From contig OY282605.1 of assembly GCA_958298945.1 (NCBI GenBank), positions 23,352,811 to 23,416,810 of the forward strand: a stretch of 64,000 nucleotides of DNA. Direction: 5' to 3'. The translations under genes and the position numbers were made by a program. Each line of letters starts with the position of its first letter. Within the stretch, counting starts at the first letter, position 1. The notes beneath the pieces are model-generated. The model was not told the DNA's origin. It saw only the letters and a list, made by a program, of their open reading frames with translations, and did not search any database. This document shows, one piece after another, positions 23,113-38,950 of this stretch. The stretch comes from Atherix ibis (lineage: Eukaryota > Arthropoda > Insecta > Diptera > Athericidae).

Positions 23113-24639
23113 TATATATTTGTAGTATGAGTATTGATATTATTAATAGTATATTTTCATATATAACCAATAATTAAGATTATGTACAAAAGGAACAAAA
23201 AAGTCCCAAGTATTACTCATATTTTAATAGGTTACATATTTTTAAGTAATTCAAGAAAATATATTTGATTTAAAGTGATTAGTTTTGTTAAAAATTCTCA
23301 AATTAAAATACAAACAAAGATAATAAATTTTTCTGTATGACTTAGCAAGCTAACGACCTTATCCAGTTGATTATATGTGCCCTAAACGATGCCTCCATAT
23401 GGCGTTAACGAATGTTGAACTCATTTTGTTCTATTGTTTCTATGAGCTGTGATATTCCCAAACAATCGTTGTGAAGAAGGTAAATAAACTGAATAGATAA
23501 ATCACTTAATTTTTGTGTTAATTACGGAAACTCTCTATCATTTTATACTGCACACTTAGCAATTTTATTGGGATTTTATTATGTTCTCCAACTCTAATTT
23601 GTCCCCCCGCCCCACCAACATTTCTCCTTTTGCATTTTGCCAAAACTTTTAACAAATTATGTTTCTTTGTGGTTTTATAACTATTCGACTGGTCGAAGAT
23701 TTCGGGATTCACCTCACGTCTTACATACTCGTATGTGTTTATTTTCGTCTCGGTTTGGTATCTTGTAGAATTTTCAATGAACCGACTAATGAGAAATCTA
23801 ACGGTAGCAGACATTAATATTAAAAGAATTTCAGTACACAATATTAAGGCAATAAGGTCTCAATTCAAAGAATACCATATAATAATCAAGTCAAGAATAA
23901 GAGTTTTCTGTAAAAGTTTCTACTTATTTTTATTTTAAAAATTTTTGTTTTCCATACAAGAAAATCTTTTCGCATTCTTATATGACATCTATGATTTTTT
24001 TTATATATACTTTTCTTTTTATAATTATATTATGCAAAAGTTCTGTTAAACTTGTATTGTTATTTGCCAAAACAAATTGATTGTATTTATTTACTTTTAT
24101 GCTTAAGAATCTTTAAAACAATATATATTCCCACTTTCAACTTGAATTCATAAGTTACTGTCTAATAAATTCCACAGTTTGATTGTTAATTGATTTTTTG
24201 TTGTTGTTATCCGTCCTAAATGTTTAAATATTCCTTACATAAGTTTGCAAATATTTTCGACATGCTTTGAATAATTAATTATTATTAAAAGCCAAAAAAA
24301 ATTTCAAAAACTATTTTGAATATTTTTAAAGAAATGAATTTACTCTTTTGATAAGAATTATTTACTCATAAAATACTATTGGAAATTTTATAAATTTTTA
24401 AAATAGTCCAATAAGTTTTATTAAAAATTATATATATTAAAGAAAATTATCAATATTTAATAAAATTCTACTCTGAATATAATCAAAAATATATCGAGTA
24501 TAGTAATTACTAGATTATCCATTTTATAGTTTGGAAAATACAGTTTTATAATTTAATAATTTTCAAATTTATATATTATTAAAAATATTATTTATTTAAT
24601 TTAAAGTTTTGCCAATTAATATTCTGAGTTTAACTGTTA
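23113..24639. other. AT-rich intergenic DNA
   Basis: A 107-codon minus frame (23518-23841) contains a basic stretch (KCKRRNVGGAGGQIRVGEHN), but no family is recognised and no splice context supports it. Sequence at 24405-24560 is a diverged copy of 31700-31840 (shared TATAGTAATTACTAGATTAT). Confidence 0.4.
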
Positions 24640-25222
24640 AATAATAGGTCAATATTATGCAAAAGACGCCGATTGAATGTTGAAACAACCGGCTTTGGAT
24701 GTTGATTAGTCGAACAAATTTTCTTAAGCGATGAGGCTCATTTCTCTTTCTGTGGATACGGTAATATACAATATATTATAATATATATAAAATTGATGTA
24801 TAGAAAGTTTTATAAACCCATAAGTGACTATGGAAAAATTATTATATCTACGAAAAGTGACTGTCTGATGAGCATTTTGGTCTTAAAATGTCATTTGCCC
24901 GTATTTTTAAAAAAATAAAGGTTGACAGACTATTACTATCAATTCTAAGCGCTATTGCCGAAAAATCTCCAACTTTTTTTAAATCTAAACTTAAAATTTG
25001 TTATTTAAACAATATGTGATTTTTTTTAAAAAAATGCCAAAAATTATTTAACATGAAAAATTTTAGCTGCGTTGCGCTGAAAGTACGCAGGACGAGTTAT
25101 TTCAAAATTCGATGATATCAATTGGCCTCCAAAAAATGCCATTAAACTTTTTCGTATAAAACTATTTAAAAATATTTTTAAACAGCATATATTTAAAGTT
25201 AAGAGCATTTAAAAAATTTATA

Positions 25223-26138
25223 TTAAGGGTATAACCTTAAATCCGCTGTTTGGTTATAGATGGCGTGAGTGAGCGTATTAAGCTACCATGGGCACGCCAT
25301 ACTTTTTTTTGTGAGTTTGACATCTGTCAACATTAATCAGCGCATATTGTCAGTAATTTTGCCTTTGGTAATCATGTCTAGTTTTGTGTCAGAAAAAGAG
25401 CATATGCGGGAAGCTCGCATCGAATGCTTATGGAGGTCTATGGTGACAGTGCTTTATCGGAAACAACGTGCCGAGATTGGTTTCGTCGGTTCAAAGGAAG
25501 CCTGGGAAGGTTGAGGACCATCAATTGCAGGCTCTTTTGGACGAAGACGATACCCAATCGCAAAAAATGCTCGCGGAGCAATTGGGTGTTACTCATCCAG
25601 GCATTTCCATTAATCTGCGTGCCATGGGGAAGATTGAAAATATCGGAAAAGGGGTCCCGCATGAATTGAACGATAGGCAGATGGAGCGACGCCAAAACAC
25701 ATACGAAATCTTGCTCGCCAGACAGAAAAGAAAGTCGTTCCTGCATCGGATTGTGACACGCAATGAAAAGTGGACATATTTCGAGAATCCTAAACGCAAG
25801 AAATCTTGGGTTGATCACGGCCAACCATCAACATCTTCCCCAAGACCAAATCGCTTCGGACGGAAGACGATGCTGTGCGTTTGGTGGGATCAGCAGGGTA
25901 TCGTCTACTATGAGATGTTGGCTACCATCAACAACTGATCAAATTGCACCGTGCTCTGTGTGAAAAAAGGACGGATTATCAACAAAGACATGACTAGCCG
26001 ATTTTACTCCAAGACAACGCACCATCGCACACGTTAAAAATGGTCCGAAACTACTTTGAATAAATTTGTTTTTGCTTTCTACGAAAAAAGCATGTGTTTT
26101 TTCACCAAAAAACAACTGATTTAAGCTTATACACCTGG
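25223..26138 (+). mobile_element. Family A mariner, internally deleted
   Basis: A copy of about 916 bp: left end TTAAGGGTATAACCTTAAAT, right end GCTTATACACCTGG, flanked by TA (25221-25222, 26139-26140). Both ends and the leader are present, but the region around the second and third catalytic Asp is missing: after WFRNYFE-like text the copy jumps to the tail TTTGAATAAATTTGTTTTTG. Confidence 0.85.
25374..26060 (+). pseudogene. Family A mariner transposase, broken
   Basis: Starts MSSFVSEKEHMREARIECLW with a small deletion after MREA. A 156-codon frame (25468-25938) preserves the middle: HQLQALLDEDDTQSQKMLAE, VPHELNDRQMERRQNTYEIL, LHRIVTRNEKWTYFENPKRK and CVWWDQQGIVYYEML. The first catalytic position is mutated (VTRNEKW for VTGDEKW, Asp to Asn). 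The part carrying the third Asp is deleted. Confidence 0.8.
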
Positions 26139-26459
26139 TAGCCGTCAAGTAAGAGCTGAATTACAGCTCAAAATGGAATTCTGCAAAAAAGGATGGAATT
26201 CTGCAAAAAGTCTCATGGTAGTTTATTCAAAAATATTATATTTTATGTATAATGGGAAAAAAACTTTTATATAAAAATTATTTAATATAATTAATTCAAT
26301 AAAACTTTTATTAAAATCTGAATTAAAAGTATATTTTATCGTAGTTTACTTTCCAAAGCATTAATTGGATAACCACCCTTTACCATCAATTTTATTTTAA
26401 TTCCAAACACTTTTTTTTGCATCTTTTTTAAGAAACTTTTTTTTCTTTACTGAAACTTT

Positions 26460-26700
26460 TCAAATATTTTTTAATATAAAAATTAATAATCAAATTACTA
26501 TTAGATAGTACAAACTTTAACAAAAAAAAAATCTCTCTCACTCGCATATGTAATTGCTCCAATAATGTGTATTTAATAAAAATATACACTGGGTTATATA
26601 TAATTTTTATTTTTATTTTTGAATGGTAAAGTCAAAAAGTATTTATTTGATTAAAATCTGGCCACTGCATACTCGTCTTTTTTATTGAAAATTTATGTGA
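26460..26700 (+). repeat. Repeat, inverted partner at 51.56-51.82 kb
   Basis: This ~240-bp stretch matches the reverse complement of 51560-51815. Shared landmarks are ACTATTAGATAGTACAAACT (ACTATAAGATAGTACAAACT in the partner read inversely), TTGCTCCAATAATGTGTATT, and the ATCTGGCCACTGCATACTCG region. No protein is encoded. Possibly an old non-autonomous element. Confidence 0.65.
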
Positions 26701-27047
26701 ATAGAAATCTTAATCGTCAGTATCTGTACTTTTTAACATTATATAAGCGATTATTGATTTGTCATTATTACGAGCATAAATTTGGAGAGAAAAAATTTCT
26801 TTTATTATATCAATACTCGTATTTGTACAAGAGTGTGCGTATATCAGAGATAAAATTTATTAATATTTATTGTTTCTTCTCCTTTGTGTGATTAGCTTAT
26901 TGGGTAATACTTTCTCTCTATTAATGCATATTTATTTTAGATAAACATTTTTAGTTTTCTATCAAATTATCATAAAAGTTCAATCAAATATTTAAACAAT
27001 CACGTTTGATTATAATACTTTTTTTTTATGATAAGGTTTTGTATAAA
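26701..27047. other. AT-rich DNA, nothing recognised
   Basis: Short AT-rich interval; a 68-codon frame (26685-26891) is chance-like. Confidence 0.4.
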
Positions 27048-27790
27048 GGTTTATCCAACTTGTAGTTTAAAAAGTAAAGTTAAATAAAATACATTTAAAA
27101 GTCAGATTTTAATGAACTTTTTATTTGATTATATTGCTTCTATTTGTTTATTAAGTTTTGCACACTTCAGCCTGTAATTAGGACATTACTTTAAAGGATT
27201 ATCTGCGTTAGTATGATTTTTTATGTAGTTTTACAAGAAAACATTCCAACGGTGTCAAATCTCACGATCTTGGAGTCCATTTGACATTATCAAATCTCGA
27301 AATTAAGCGTCCTGGGAACTTTTCAAGCAATAAAGCCAAATTTTTTGTCATGTTCTGTGGATTGTTGCCATCTTGTTAAAATCACATATAGTTTAGATAA
27401 AAATTACTAATTTTAGGCCAGAAAAGGTATTTTCAGAATTGACATTAACATAATTTTCAAACAAATGCGTGGCAATGATATTAAATTTGACCAAAATACA
27501 TATCAAATTTGTCTCAATGATATCAAACCTCACAATTTTGGAGTCCATTTTGACATCATCAAATCTAAATTACATATCCTGGGAACTTTTCGCGCAATAA
27601 AGCAATAATTGTTATTTTTTATGGATTGTGGTTAGTAACGATCTCTCCTTCTAGATTTTCAAACAAAATACGGGCGGATACAATGGCTTCTCCCTATTAA
27701 TTTATGAGTTTTAAGAGGCTCATATAACCCAATTTTGCTTTTTGACATATCCACCGATCAAGAAATAAGCCTAATCATTTATAAAAATAT
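27048..27790 (-). pseudogene. Old DD41D relic, partly duplicated
   Basis: Begins with the family end GGTTTATCCAACTTGTAGTT. Minus-strand debris shows the NGPQ-CDLRDLTPLECFLVK-type region around the third catalytic site twice: near 27240-27330 and again near 27500-27600 (both contain GGAGTCCATTTTGAC-like text and a GGGAACTTTTC block). This suggests a tandem internal duplication or two overlapping relics. The part at 27640-27790 corresponds to the first-Asp region, read inversely. Confidence 0.5.
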
Positions 27791-27844
27791 AAATATAAAA
27801 TGGTAAGTTTTAGATTAAAAAAAAACGTTACCTTAAATAACATA

Positions 27845-28770
27845 CGAGGTCTGTTGAAAAAGTATCACGAATTTTGAATTTCCGCGGGTTACGTATATTC
27901 AATTTTAGATTTTTGTGGCGTTATATTGGTACTCATGTCTCTCAATTATACCGACAAGTTCGGCCATATTGAATGTTCAGTTAATTTTTGACAGTTGCAT
28001 TGCTTGCACGTGTTTTGGCTCGTTTTCGACTTTTTCCCATTCCAAAAAATGGATCAAAGTATCTGTTTCGGGAACAATAAAAAATCACAGGGGGCCAGAT
28101 CTGGGGAATACGGTGGCTGCGGCATTATTAGTATGTTGCTTTTGGCCAAAAATTCGACCAGAGGGTCATAACTGGTGACGTATCATGGGTTTATGGTTAT
28201 GACGTGGAAACCAAAGCTCAATCATTCCAATGGAAGCTGCCGCACGAGCCAAGACCGAAAAAAGCGCACCAAGTGAGGTCGAATGTGAAGGTTTTGCTTA
28301 CAGTTTTCTTCGATTGCAGGAGCGCGGTGCATCACAGGGTAGAATATTACCTGGAAGTTATGCGCAAGTTGCGTGAAGCAATCTGCCAGAAATGCCCGGC
28401 TTTGTGGAAGAACAAAAATTGGCTTTTGCCATTTTTGGCCAAAAACAACACATTAATAATGCCGCAGTCACCGTATTCCACAGATCTGACCTGTGTGACT
28501 TTTTCTTCTTCCCGAAACTGAAGAGCCCCATGAAAGGACGACGCTACGCTACGATTGTGAAGATAAAGACGGCATCGAAAGAGGAGCTGAACAATATCAC
28601 AAAAAATGATTTTTTGAAGTACTTCGAGGATTGGAAAAATTGTTGGCATAAGTGTATACTCGTAATACCTGGTGGGGATTACTTTGAAGGGGACAAAATA
28701 GATATTCATGAATAAATAAATAATTTTTTTTAAAAACACAAAATTCACCATACTTTTTGAACAGACCTCG
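27845..28770 (+). mobile_element. Family B mariner with internal inverted piece
   Basis: A 926-bp copy between TA dinucleotides (27843-27844, 28771-28772). The left end CGAGGTCTGTTGAAAAAGTA and right end CTTTTTGAACAGACCTCG are the natural 5' and 3' ends. The leader and native start (ATGGATCAAAG, from 28049) are followed at about 28065 by an inverted fragment of the C-terminal coding region (to about 28152). The forward coding region then resumes at GGTGACGTATCATGGG and runs to the normal 3' end. The junction after the first codons is the one seen in the fold-back copies at 33.1, 39.0 and 58.0 kb. Confidence 0.85.
28165..28715 (+). pseudogene. Family B transposase, C-terminal half
   Basis: Broken frames: SYVWL-DV (first Asp region TGDVSWVYGYDV is altered), METKAQSFQWKLPHEPRPKK, VRSNVKVLLTVFFDCRSAVH, YLEVMRKLREAICQKCPALW, WLLPFLAKNNTLIMPQSPYS, LKSPMKGRRYATIVKIKTAS and the natural C-terminus GGDYFEGDKIDIHE. 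This copy gives the clearest view of the family's C-terminal residues. The HHDNAPAH segment with the second Asp is deleted. Confidence 0.8.
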
Positions 28771-28772
28771 TA

Positions 28773-30608
28773 TATGTTTTTGTTAGTTATTCGTAACTAC
28801 AAAATAGATAATCTAGTATATACAAAATGTGGAAACTAGAAAATTTTCACATATCAAAAACAAATATTAATACTGTTACAAACAAAAAAACAAAAAATAA
28901 GAAAAATCATAAAACTATATTTAATTTGTTTGCAAATAAGAATTCACAAAAATAAAATTTAAAAAAAAAATTATATTTAATTTACAGTAAATTTTCAACT
29001 AATTCCTTTACCAAACAATTTGAGGATAATTTGTCAAAAATAATCATTCATTATTATTACTATTACGCTATTATAGAAATTACAAAACAAATCATATAAA
29101 AATAATTTTACGGAAGTTGATGCTGTAAAAACATTCTTGAAATTTAGAAAAATTATCTAAACCGTTAGAAAAATGCTCATAAGAAATCCACAGAAAAAAA
29201 GGTCAATCATTCGAGCATTTTCTACTTACTAACAATGTGAAACTTATTCGAGCTCAACAACTTCTTGTTAAGCTAGGTAGTTTAGACACCGTTTATTGGA
29301 ATTCTTTATAGTCGATTCTTCTTTTACTTGTTCTTCTTCTTTGGTAAAATTCTAAATTCGCATCTTGTGCTAGATACTTGTTGGGGCATGAAGCAAAACT
29401 ATTCCAAATACGCAAACAGTTCGACAGATTAAGTAATCGCTATTAGCACAAATAATCAAAATGAAAATAATTTCTTACAACATACTTTCTATCGTGCAAA
29501 TGTGTACTCGTAGTTTTAATGAAAATAAAAACAGACTTGAAAAATTACAGAAGACATTGTTGGAAGAAGTTCGTATGCCAATAACTATAATTTATTTGGT
29601 ATGTTGTCTAGGTTTGTACTGTGAGGGTCATTTATAGGCTGTGCCCGTTGCATTTTAATTGGGAGAAAACGAATCGACCAAATCGTACATGTATAGTAGT
29701 AGGTATGGTACGTAATAAATCGAAAATCGCTGAACCTTGAATTCAATTCGTTAATGAATGATTTTATTATGATTTCATTTTCAAAACGAATACAAGCTAC
29801 GAATACTATTAGTTGTCGTCGATATTGTGCACTTTTATTTTCATATACCACCCATTATGTGTACCCTACCGATTACAATTTGTCTTTCGTCTTTTTTTAT
29901 TCAGGTTAAACCTCAAATTTTCATAAATAGATTCATCCGAAAATATTGCATAAAAATTTACCTTTATCATAATAAAGTATATGGATAAATAAATAATTAT
30001 ACAATTTATTTTTCGTGTTCGAAATATAAAATTACGTTATTTGACCAACTAAATAATAGACAAAGAATCGCAAGTAACTAAATACTGAACTGTGTAAATA
30101 AATATTGGGCCAATAATATCAAATTTATTGATCATTTATTACATGTTTTTCCATTTTGAATATAACAACCCGTATCAATTTCGTATTAATAAAGACCTCG
30201 TATACACGCTTTCAAAAGGAATAATTTATTTCATTTAGATTTTTTTAGGAAAATCCCTACTTTTATAATTATTATTATTATTTAAAAAAAATATTTTTTT
30301 TTAAAGCCAACTACTTACAATATTTTGTAATCTTTTTTCATATAATTTATATCACAAACAATATTTACAATAAATACTTATTAATTCATGAATTTATAAA
30401 TTTTGTAAAATTCGCGTTAATTGGTAAATTTGGAAAATGCTTTTATTTTTTTGTTAAGATATTGACCAAAGGGACTACGAACATTTGATATTAGGTAATG
30501 CTATGAAATATATACGAATTAATTAAGATTTATGATTTTTTTGTTGTTGTTAATTATTTAAATTTTATGAATTGAAGGGAACTTGGAAATATTATTTAAA
30601 GAGAAACT
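28773..30608. other. AT-rich intergenic DNA
   Basis: No element ends. An 88-codon minus frame (29585-29851) lies in somewhat less AT-rich sequence (29600-29880) but has no known motif and no clear splice context. Confidence 0.4.
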
Positions 30609-31427
30609 TTTTTGTGTTTTTTCAAAAATTATTTATTTATTCATGAATCTCTATTTTGTCCACTTCAAAGTAATCCCCACCTGATATTATACACTTGTGC
30701 CAATGTTTTTTTCCAATCCTCGAAGCACTTCAAAAAGTCATTTTTTTGTGATGCCGTCTTTATCTCCACAATCGTAGCGTAGTGTCGTCCTTTCATGGGG
30801 CTCTTCAGTTTTGGGAAGAAGAAAAAGTCATAGGTGGTCAGATCTGTGGAATACGGTGGCTGCGGCATTATTAGTGTGTTGTTTTTGGCCAAAAATTCGA
30901 GCACAAGCAATGATGCGTGAGCAGGGGCGTTATCCGGGCGTTTCTGGCTTTGGTATAACTTGCAGGTACTATTCCTTATTGACCGTTCTACCCTGTGGCA
31001 AGAACTCATGATGCACCACGCCCCTGCAATCAAAGAAAACTGTAAGCAAAACCTTCTCATTCGACCTTTTCGTCGTTCACATCTTCTCGGCCCTCTGAGA
31101 ACATTTTGTACCACCGATAAACGTTGCTTCGGTCCAAGGTAGCTTCACCCTATGCCACAGTCAACATTCGGAATGCGTCCGCGTAATTAAATTTGGTTTT
31201 GCACACAAAATTTCATACAGATTCTTTTATCCATTTTTTGGAATGGGCAAAAATCGAAGACGATCCAAAACACGTGCAAGCAAAGCAGCTGTCAAAAATT
31301 AACTGAATATTCAAAATGGCCGAACTTGTCGGCATAAGTGAGAGACACGAGTACCAACATAACGCTACAAAAAATCGAAAATCTAATGTACGTAACCCGA
31401 TTCGCGATACTTTTTGAACAGACCTCG
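30609..31427 (-). mobile_element. Family B mariner, 3' end lost, native N-terminus kept
   Basis: The right (5') end is intact, ...CTTTTTGAACAGACCTCG at 31427 followed by TA. The left side still has the natural 3' untranslated sequence (ATTTATTTATTCATGAATCT) but lacks the last ~30 bp with the terminal repeat. This is the copy that shows the native start: on the minus strand, ATGGATAAAAGAATCTGTAT at 31234 runs into KFCVQNQI, so the fold-back copies can be seen to break after about five codons. Confidence 0.8.
30665..31234 (-). pseudogene. Family B transposase, broken
   Basis: N-terminal fragment MDKRICMKFCVQNQI, then NVDCG, PKQRLSVVQNVLRG debris (native pattern: NVYRW-KMFSEGRE), a deletion, VLLTVFFDCRGVVHHEF-like text, then FLAKNNTLIMPQPPYSTDLT, FFPKLKSPMKGRHYATIVEI. 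The region with the first catalytic Asp is deleted, and the sequence between the two remaining parts is frameshifted. Confidence 0.75.
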
Positions 31428-31429
31428 TA

Positions 31430-33121
31430 GTAAATGTGGCAAACATCAAAATGTAAATAAAAAAATTTAAATTAAAATTATTATTATATTTTAATAATTA
31501 TTTCGTAATAATTTAAAAATATTGGCAAAATCTTAACATATTTATAGGTGAAATTATTTTTTTTTTAATTAACTAAATTTTAGTCAGCCAATAGTCCTCC
31601 AGGTAAATACTGGTTTTTTCTTCTATTATGAAAACCTCTTAAGTTTTTATTGTAATAAATTGAGTAAAGAAAAGCTCATTAAATTTATTATTTTATAAAT
31701 TTTTCAAATAGTCCCTATATTTTTTATAAGAAATTATGTATATTAAAAAAACTATCAATATTTCATGAAATTGTACTCTGAACATAACCAAAAATATATC
31801 TAGTATAGTAATTACTAGATTATCCATCTAGTAATTACTAGATATTATATCTAGTATAGTAATTACTAGAAATGAGTAAAGAAAATCCAAAAATATTGAC
31901 AGTGCAATAGTAAAAAGTAATTAGAAGAAACATTTTACAAAATCCAATCGTTTTTTTTTTTAAAAGAAACCTTATTTAAAAATACTTTTAATTAAAAAAA
32001 ATATCATAATAATGCCTGCCAAATATTGTAGTGGAAATATTTTGTAAAATTGTAAAATTTTTTGCAAAAAAAATTTATTTTGTCGCATAAAACAAATAAT
32101 TTCAGCATAAGATTTTTCACAGCCGACCGATCCGATTTATACACGTAACTTTGTCCTCGAAATTTTTACGTTTAGAGTTCAAAATAATTATGTAGATTTT
32201 GTGAATAAATTTAGGTAATTTTTTTGTTGTTGACGAAAACAATGCACTTCTACAATGGAATAGAAAAAAAATCTAGTGAAACTGACCATCTGATTTTATT
32301 GTCTTATGATGATTATAAGTCGAAAGTGTTTTTTTTTTGTTTTTGCTATGAGTATGTAGTCCTTCTGTTTGGATCAGTTTTGTAATGATGACAACATTTA
32401 GTATACAAATGATGCTAGCAAATAATTAATTAAAAGATTATGTAATAATTTTACTTAAGCTTTTATGTATGTGTGTACTCTACTGGGAATACTAGTAGAG
32501 CCAAGCCAACTAGTATTCCCATAAAAGTATAATTTTTCTTATTATGCAATGATTTTCTTAAGTTTTTTTTTTCTTTTTTTTTTATCACTTTATTAATTTG
32601 ATTTTTCTATTGCAGTTTCTTTCATGATAATTAAATGGAAAAATCACAGTTAACGTATACTTACTTTTTATTCATGGGTCTTATAAAACGTAAATATTTT
32701 ACATATTTAATACAATATCAAACAGCATTTTTACCATGAATCTCTAATTGGATTTTTATAGTAATTTATTGCTATTTAGGGCAATTATTGCTTACAACTT
32801 ATTTTCTAATAAAGTATAGTTTTATTTATTATTAAATTGATAAAAATAACATTTTAAAGACAAGTAATCAAAAAAAGGAAAATATTTTAATATGCCTAAT
32901 TAACCAGTTTTTAATATTCTAAATAAATGGAATATTTATTATATTACGAAGTCAAGAGTGGTAAAGAAGATGAAATACATTTTTTTATACATAATACAAT
33001 AGGGAATTGATTAATTCCACATAAAAATAAATGGAAGGTTTAACAAAAATGCGCTTAGAGTCTTTAACATAACAATAGATGGCAGTTTAAATATTTCAAT
33101 AAATTTCAAATTTTCAAAATA
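31430..33121. other. AT-rich intergenic DNA with small palindromes
   Basis: Diverged copy of 24405-24560 at 31700-31840. At 31800-31870 the motif CTAGTATAGTAATTACTAGA occurs twice around a perfect 18-bp palindrome, ATCTAGTAATTACTAGAT (31826-31843). No coding sequence recognised. Confidence 0.45.
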
Positions 33122-33123
33122 TA

Positions 33124-33999
33124 CGAGGTCTGTTCAAAAGGTATTGCGAATTTTGAATTTCCGTGGGTTACGTATATTTGATTTTCGATTTTTTTTGTTG
33201 TGTTATGTTGGTACTTATGTCTCTCACTTATGATGCGAAGTTCGGCCATTTTGAATATTCAGTTAATTTTTGACAGCTGCTTTACTTGCACGTGTTTTGG
33301 CTCGTCTTCGATTTTTGCCCATTCCAAAAAATGGATCAAAGAATCTGTTTCGGAATACGGTAGCTGCGGCATTATTAGTGTGTTATTTTTGGCCGAAAAT
33401 TCGCGCACAAGCAACGATGCGTGAGCAGGGGCTTTATCATGGTGCAAAAGGCAATTTTTGTTCTTACACAAATCCGGGAATTTCTGGCGATTGCTTCTTG
33501 CAACTTACGCATAACTTGCAGGTAATATTCCTTATTGACCGTTCTACCCTGATGCACCACGCCCCTGCAAGCGAAGAAAACTGTAAGAAAAACCTTCATA
33601 TTCGACCGAACTTAGCGCACTTTTTTCGGGCTTGGCTCGTACGACAGCCTCCATTGGGATGATTGAGCTTTGGTTTCCACGTCATAACCATAAACCGATG
33701 ATACGTCACCAGTTATGACCGTCTGGAGCAAATTTGGGTCGTCGCGGATAGAGTCCAACAACTCCTTAGCAATATTAATGTTTTTGTTGTTTTTGGTCGA
33801 AATTAACCAAAAATCGAAGACGAGCCAAAACACGTGTAAGCAAAGCAGCTGTCAAAAATTAACTGAATATTCAAAATGACCGAACTTGTCGGCATAAGTG
33901 AGAGACATGAGTACCAACATAACGCCACAAAAAATTGAAAATCAAATTTATGTAACCCACGGAAATTCAAAATTCGCGATACTTTTTTAACAGACCTCG
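33124..33999. mobile_element. Fold-back family B mariner (two 5' ends)
   Basis: An 876-bp element flanked by TA (33122-33123, 34000-34001). Both termini are the family B 5' end: the left arm (33124-33316) and the right arm (33808-33999, inverted) each contain terminal repeat plus leader, about 192 bp. The left arm continues into the start ATGGATCAAAGAATCTG (33331-33347) and breaks. From there the C-terminal and middle coding regions run on the minus strand to the right arm. The normal 3' end is absent. This copy has an additional small deletion right at the junction. Confidence 0.88.
33375..33833 (-). pseudogene. Family B transposase inside fold-back element
   Basis: Minus-strand fragments: NINIAKELLDSIRDDPNLLQ, TGDVSSVYGYDVETKAQSSQ (first catalytic Asp in the family is TGDESW), VFLTVFFACRGVVHQ, GRTVNKEYYLQVMRKLQEAI, and KIAFCTMIKPLLTH / HHDKAPAHASLLVREF in a second frame, where the second Asp persists but DNAP is DKAP. 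Frameshifts throughout; inactive. Confidence 0.75.
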
Positions 34000-34001
34000 T
34001 A

Positions 34002-34824
34002 TTCACTCTTAAAACTTGTTTATTTCCCCAAAAATTTTTTAGTTGGAAATGCCTAGATTAAAAATGATAATCCTGCCAATAAAAAAAACAATAGTCAAAA
34101 CTCCAATTAAAAACAAAAAAGTAAACTTTACAAGTAAATATTCTAATTTCATTAAGGAAAAATTGTTTAAAATAAAACGCATATTGTATTTTCTTAATAA
34201 TCAATATATTTTCTTTAACTAAATATTCATTCATTTGAATTAAGAATAATGTACACATTTACTTAAATAAAAATCTTCTCTACTCTTTTCAATGAGTATT
34301 TAATTAAGAGTTTTCTTAATAATTCACATTTTTTTTTTTACAAACTAAAATTTATAATACATTACAATTGTTGAATTTAGCATAAATTCTTTCAACACTT
34401 TCCTATAAATAACAAAATTCAGCGATATTAAAAATAATTAAAAAAAATTATTCTATTAAACATAGTAGATTCCAATAGGAAATAACACATTTTTAAAAAT
34501 ATGAACATAATTCGACAAATAGCAATTAAATATTTCAAAACGAAAACAAATAATCTCCATTTCACATATATACGATTAGTAAAATAAATCGACTCTGTTT
34601 TGTAAGTTGCTTATGCTTTTATTCTAATTACATTAATAATCAACTGTATTCAAAAATATTCGAGTCTCTATTTTCTTCTATTTTCTAGTAAATAATATTC
34701 ATAAATGAAATATTTTCTGAAGTAATTGTACTTTGTTTGCATGAATTCCATTTGTCATGTCGTGGCTAGTAAAAAAAAAACTGATTCTTGTAAAAAAATA
34801 TTCTAGAACGATACGAATTTTAAA
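34002..34824. other. AT-rich DNA downstream of the kinase gene
   Basis: No gene recognised. Lies on the 3' side of the minus-strand ACK gene, so its right part may be the 3' untranslated region. Confidence 0.4.
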
Positions 34825-34830
34825 TTTATT
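34825..34830 (-). terminator. Candidate poly(A) signal
   Basis: AATAAA on the minus strand, 6 bases after the ACK stop codon. It is very close, and AT-rich sequence downstream offers alternatives, so the true cleavage site is unknown. Confidence 0.25.
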
Positions 34831-34836
34831 ATAATT

Positions 34837-38703
<3,867 letters not shown>

Positions 38704-38950
38704 CTAGAAAGGAAAAAAATAAAAATAATGCACGTACATTAATTGATGCAATAAAAATTCTTCATTAGATTAAAATAAAATTCAATATCGTAAATTATCT
38801 ACGTATGTAAATGATGGATAATCTCCATATAATTTCAATATTCCATGATATTGCATTGAAAATATAATCAAAGAAAGAAATGACCATTAAATCTATATTT
38901 CACGCTCTTAGATATTGTTTTTAGAGTTTTTTTTTCAATTAGAAGCAATA

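Larger units (their letters stand above)
24640..26374 (+). pseudogene. Old DD41D relic carrying a nested family A mariner
   Basis: Plus-strand relic text includes the FSDEAHF trace (CTTAAGCGATGAGGCTCATT, about 24725), HKPISDYGKIIISTKSDCL-type debris matching the NPH-KK-YP-KVTV region, and DDINWPPK near 25110. The family A mariner at 25223-26138 splits it. After the mariner the sequence continues with CCGTCAAGTAAGAGCTGAAT and reaches the family end CATTAATTGGATAACC at 26374. The post-coding part parallels the relic at 10.6-11.3 kb (CATCAAGTAAGACCCCAATT), supporting one element split in two. Confidence 0.6.

Noticed and set aside
23518..23841. 107-codon minus-strand frame with a basic Gly-rich stretch
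   Set aside because: No family resemblance, no splice or start context and no conservation evidence; composition is explained by a C-rich plus-strand run.
29585..29851. 88-codon minus-strand frame
   Set aside because: No motif and no splice or promoter context; kept only as a note in the intergenic entry.
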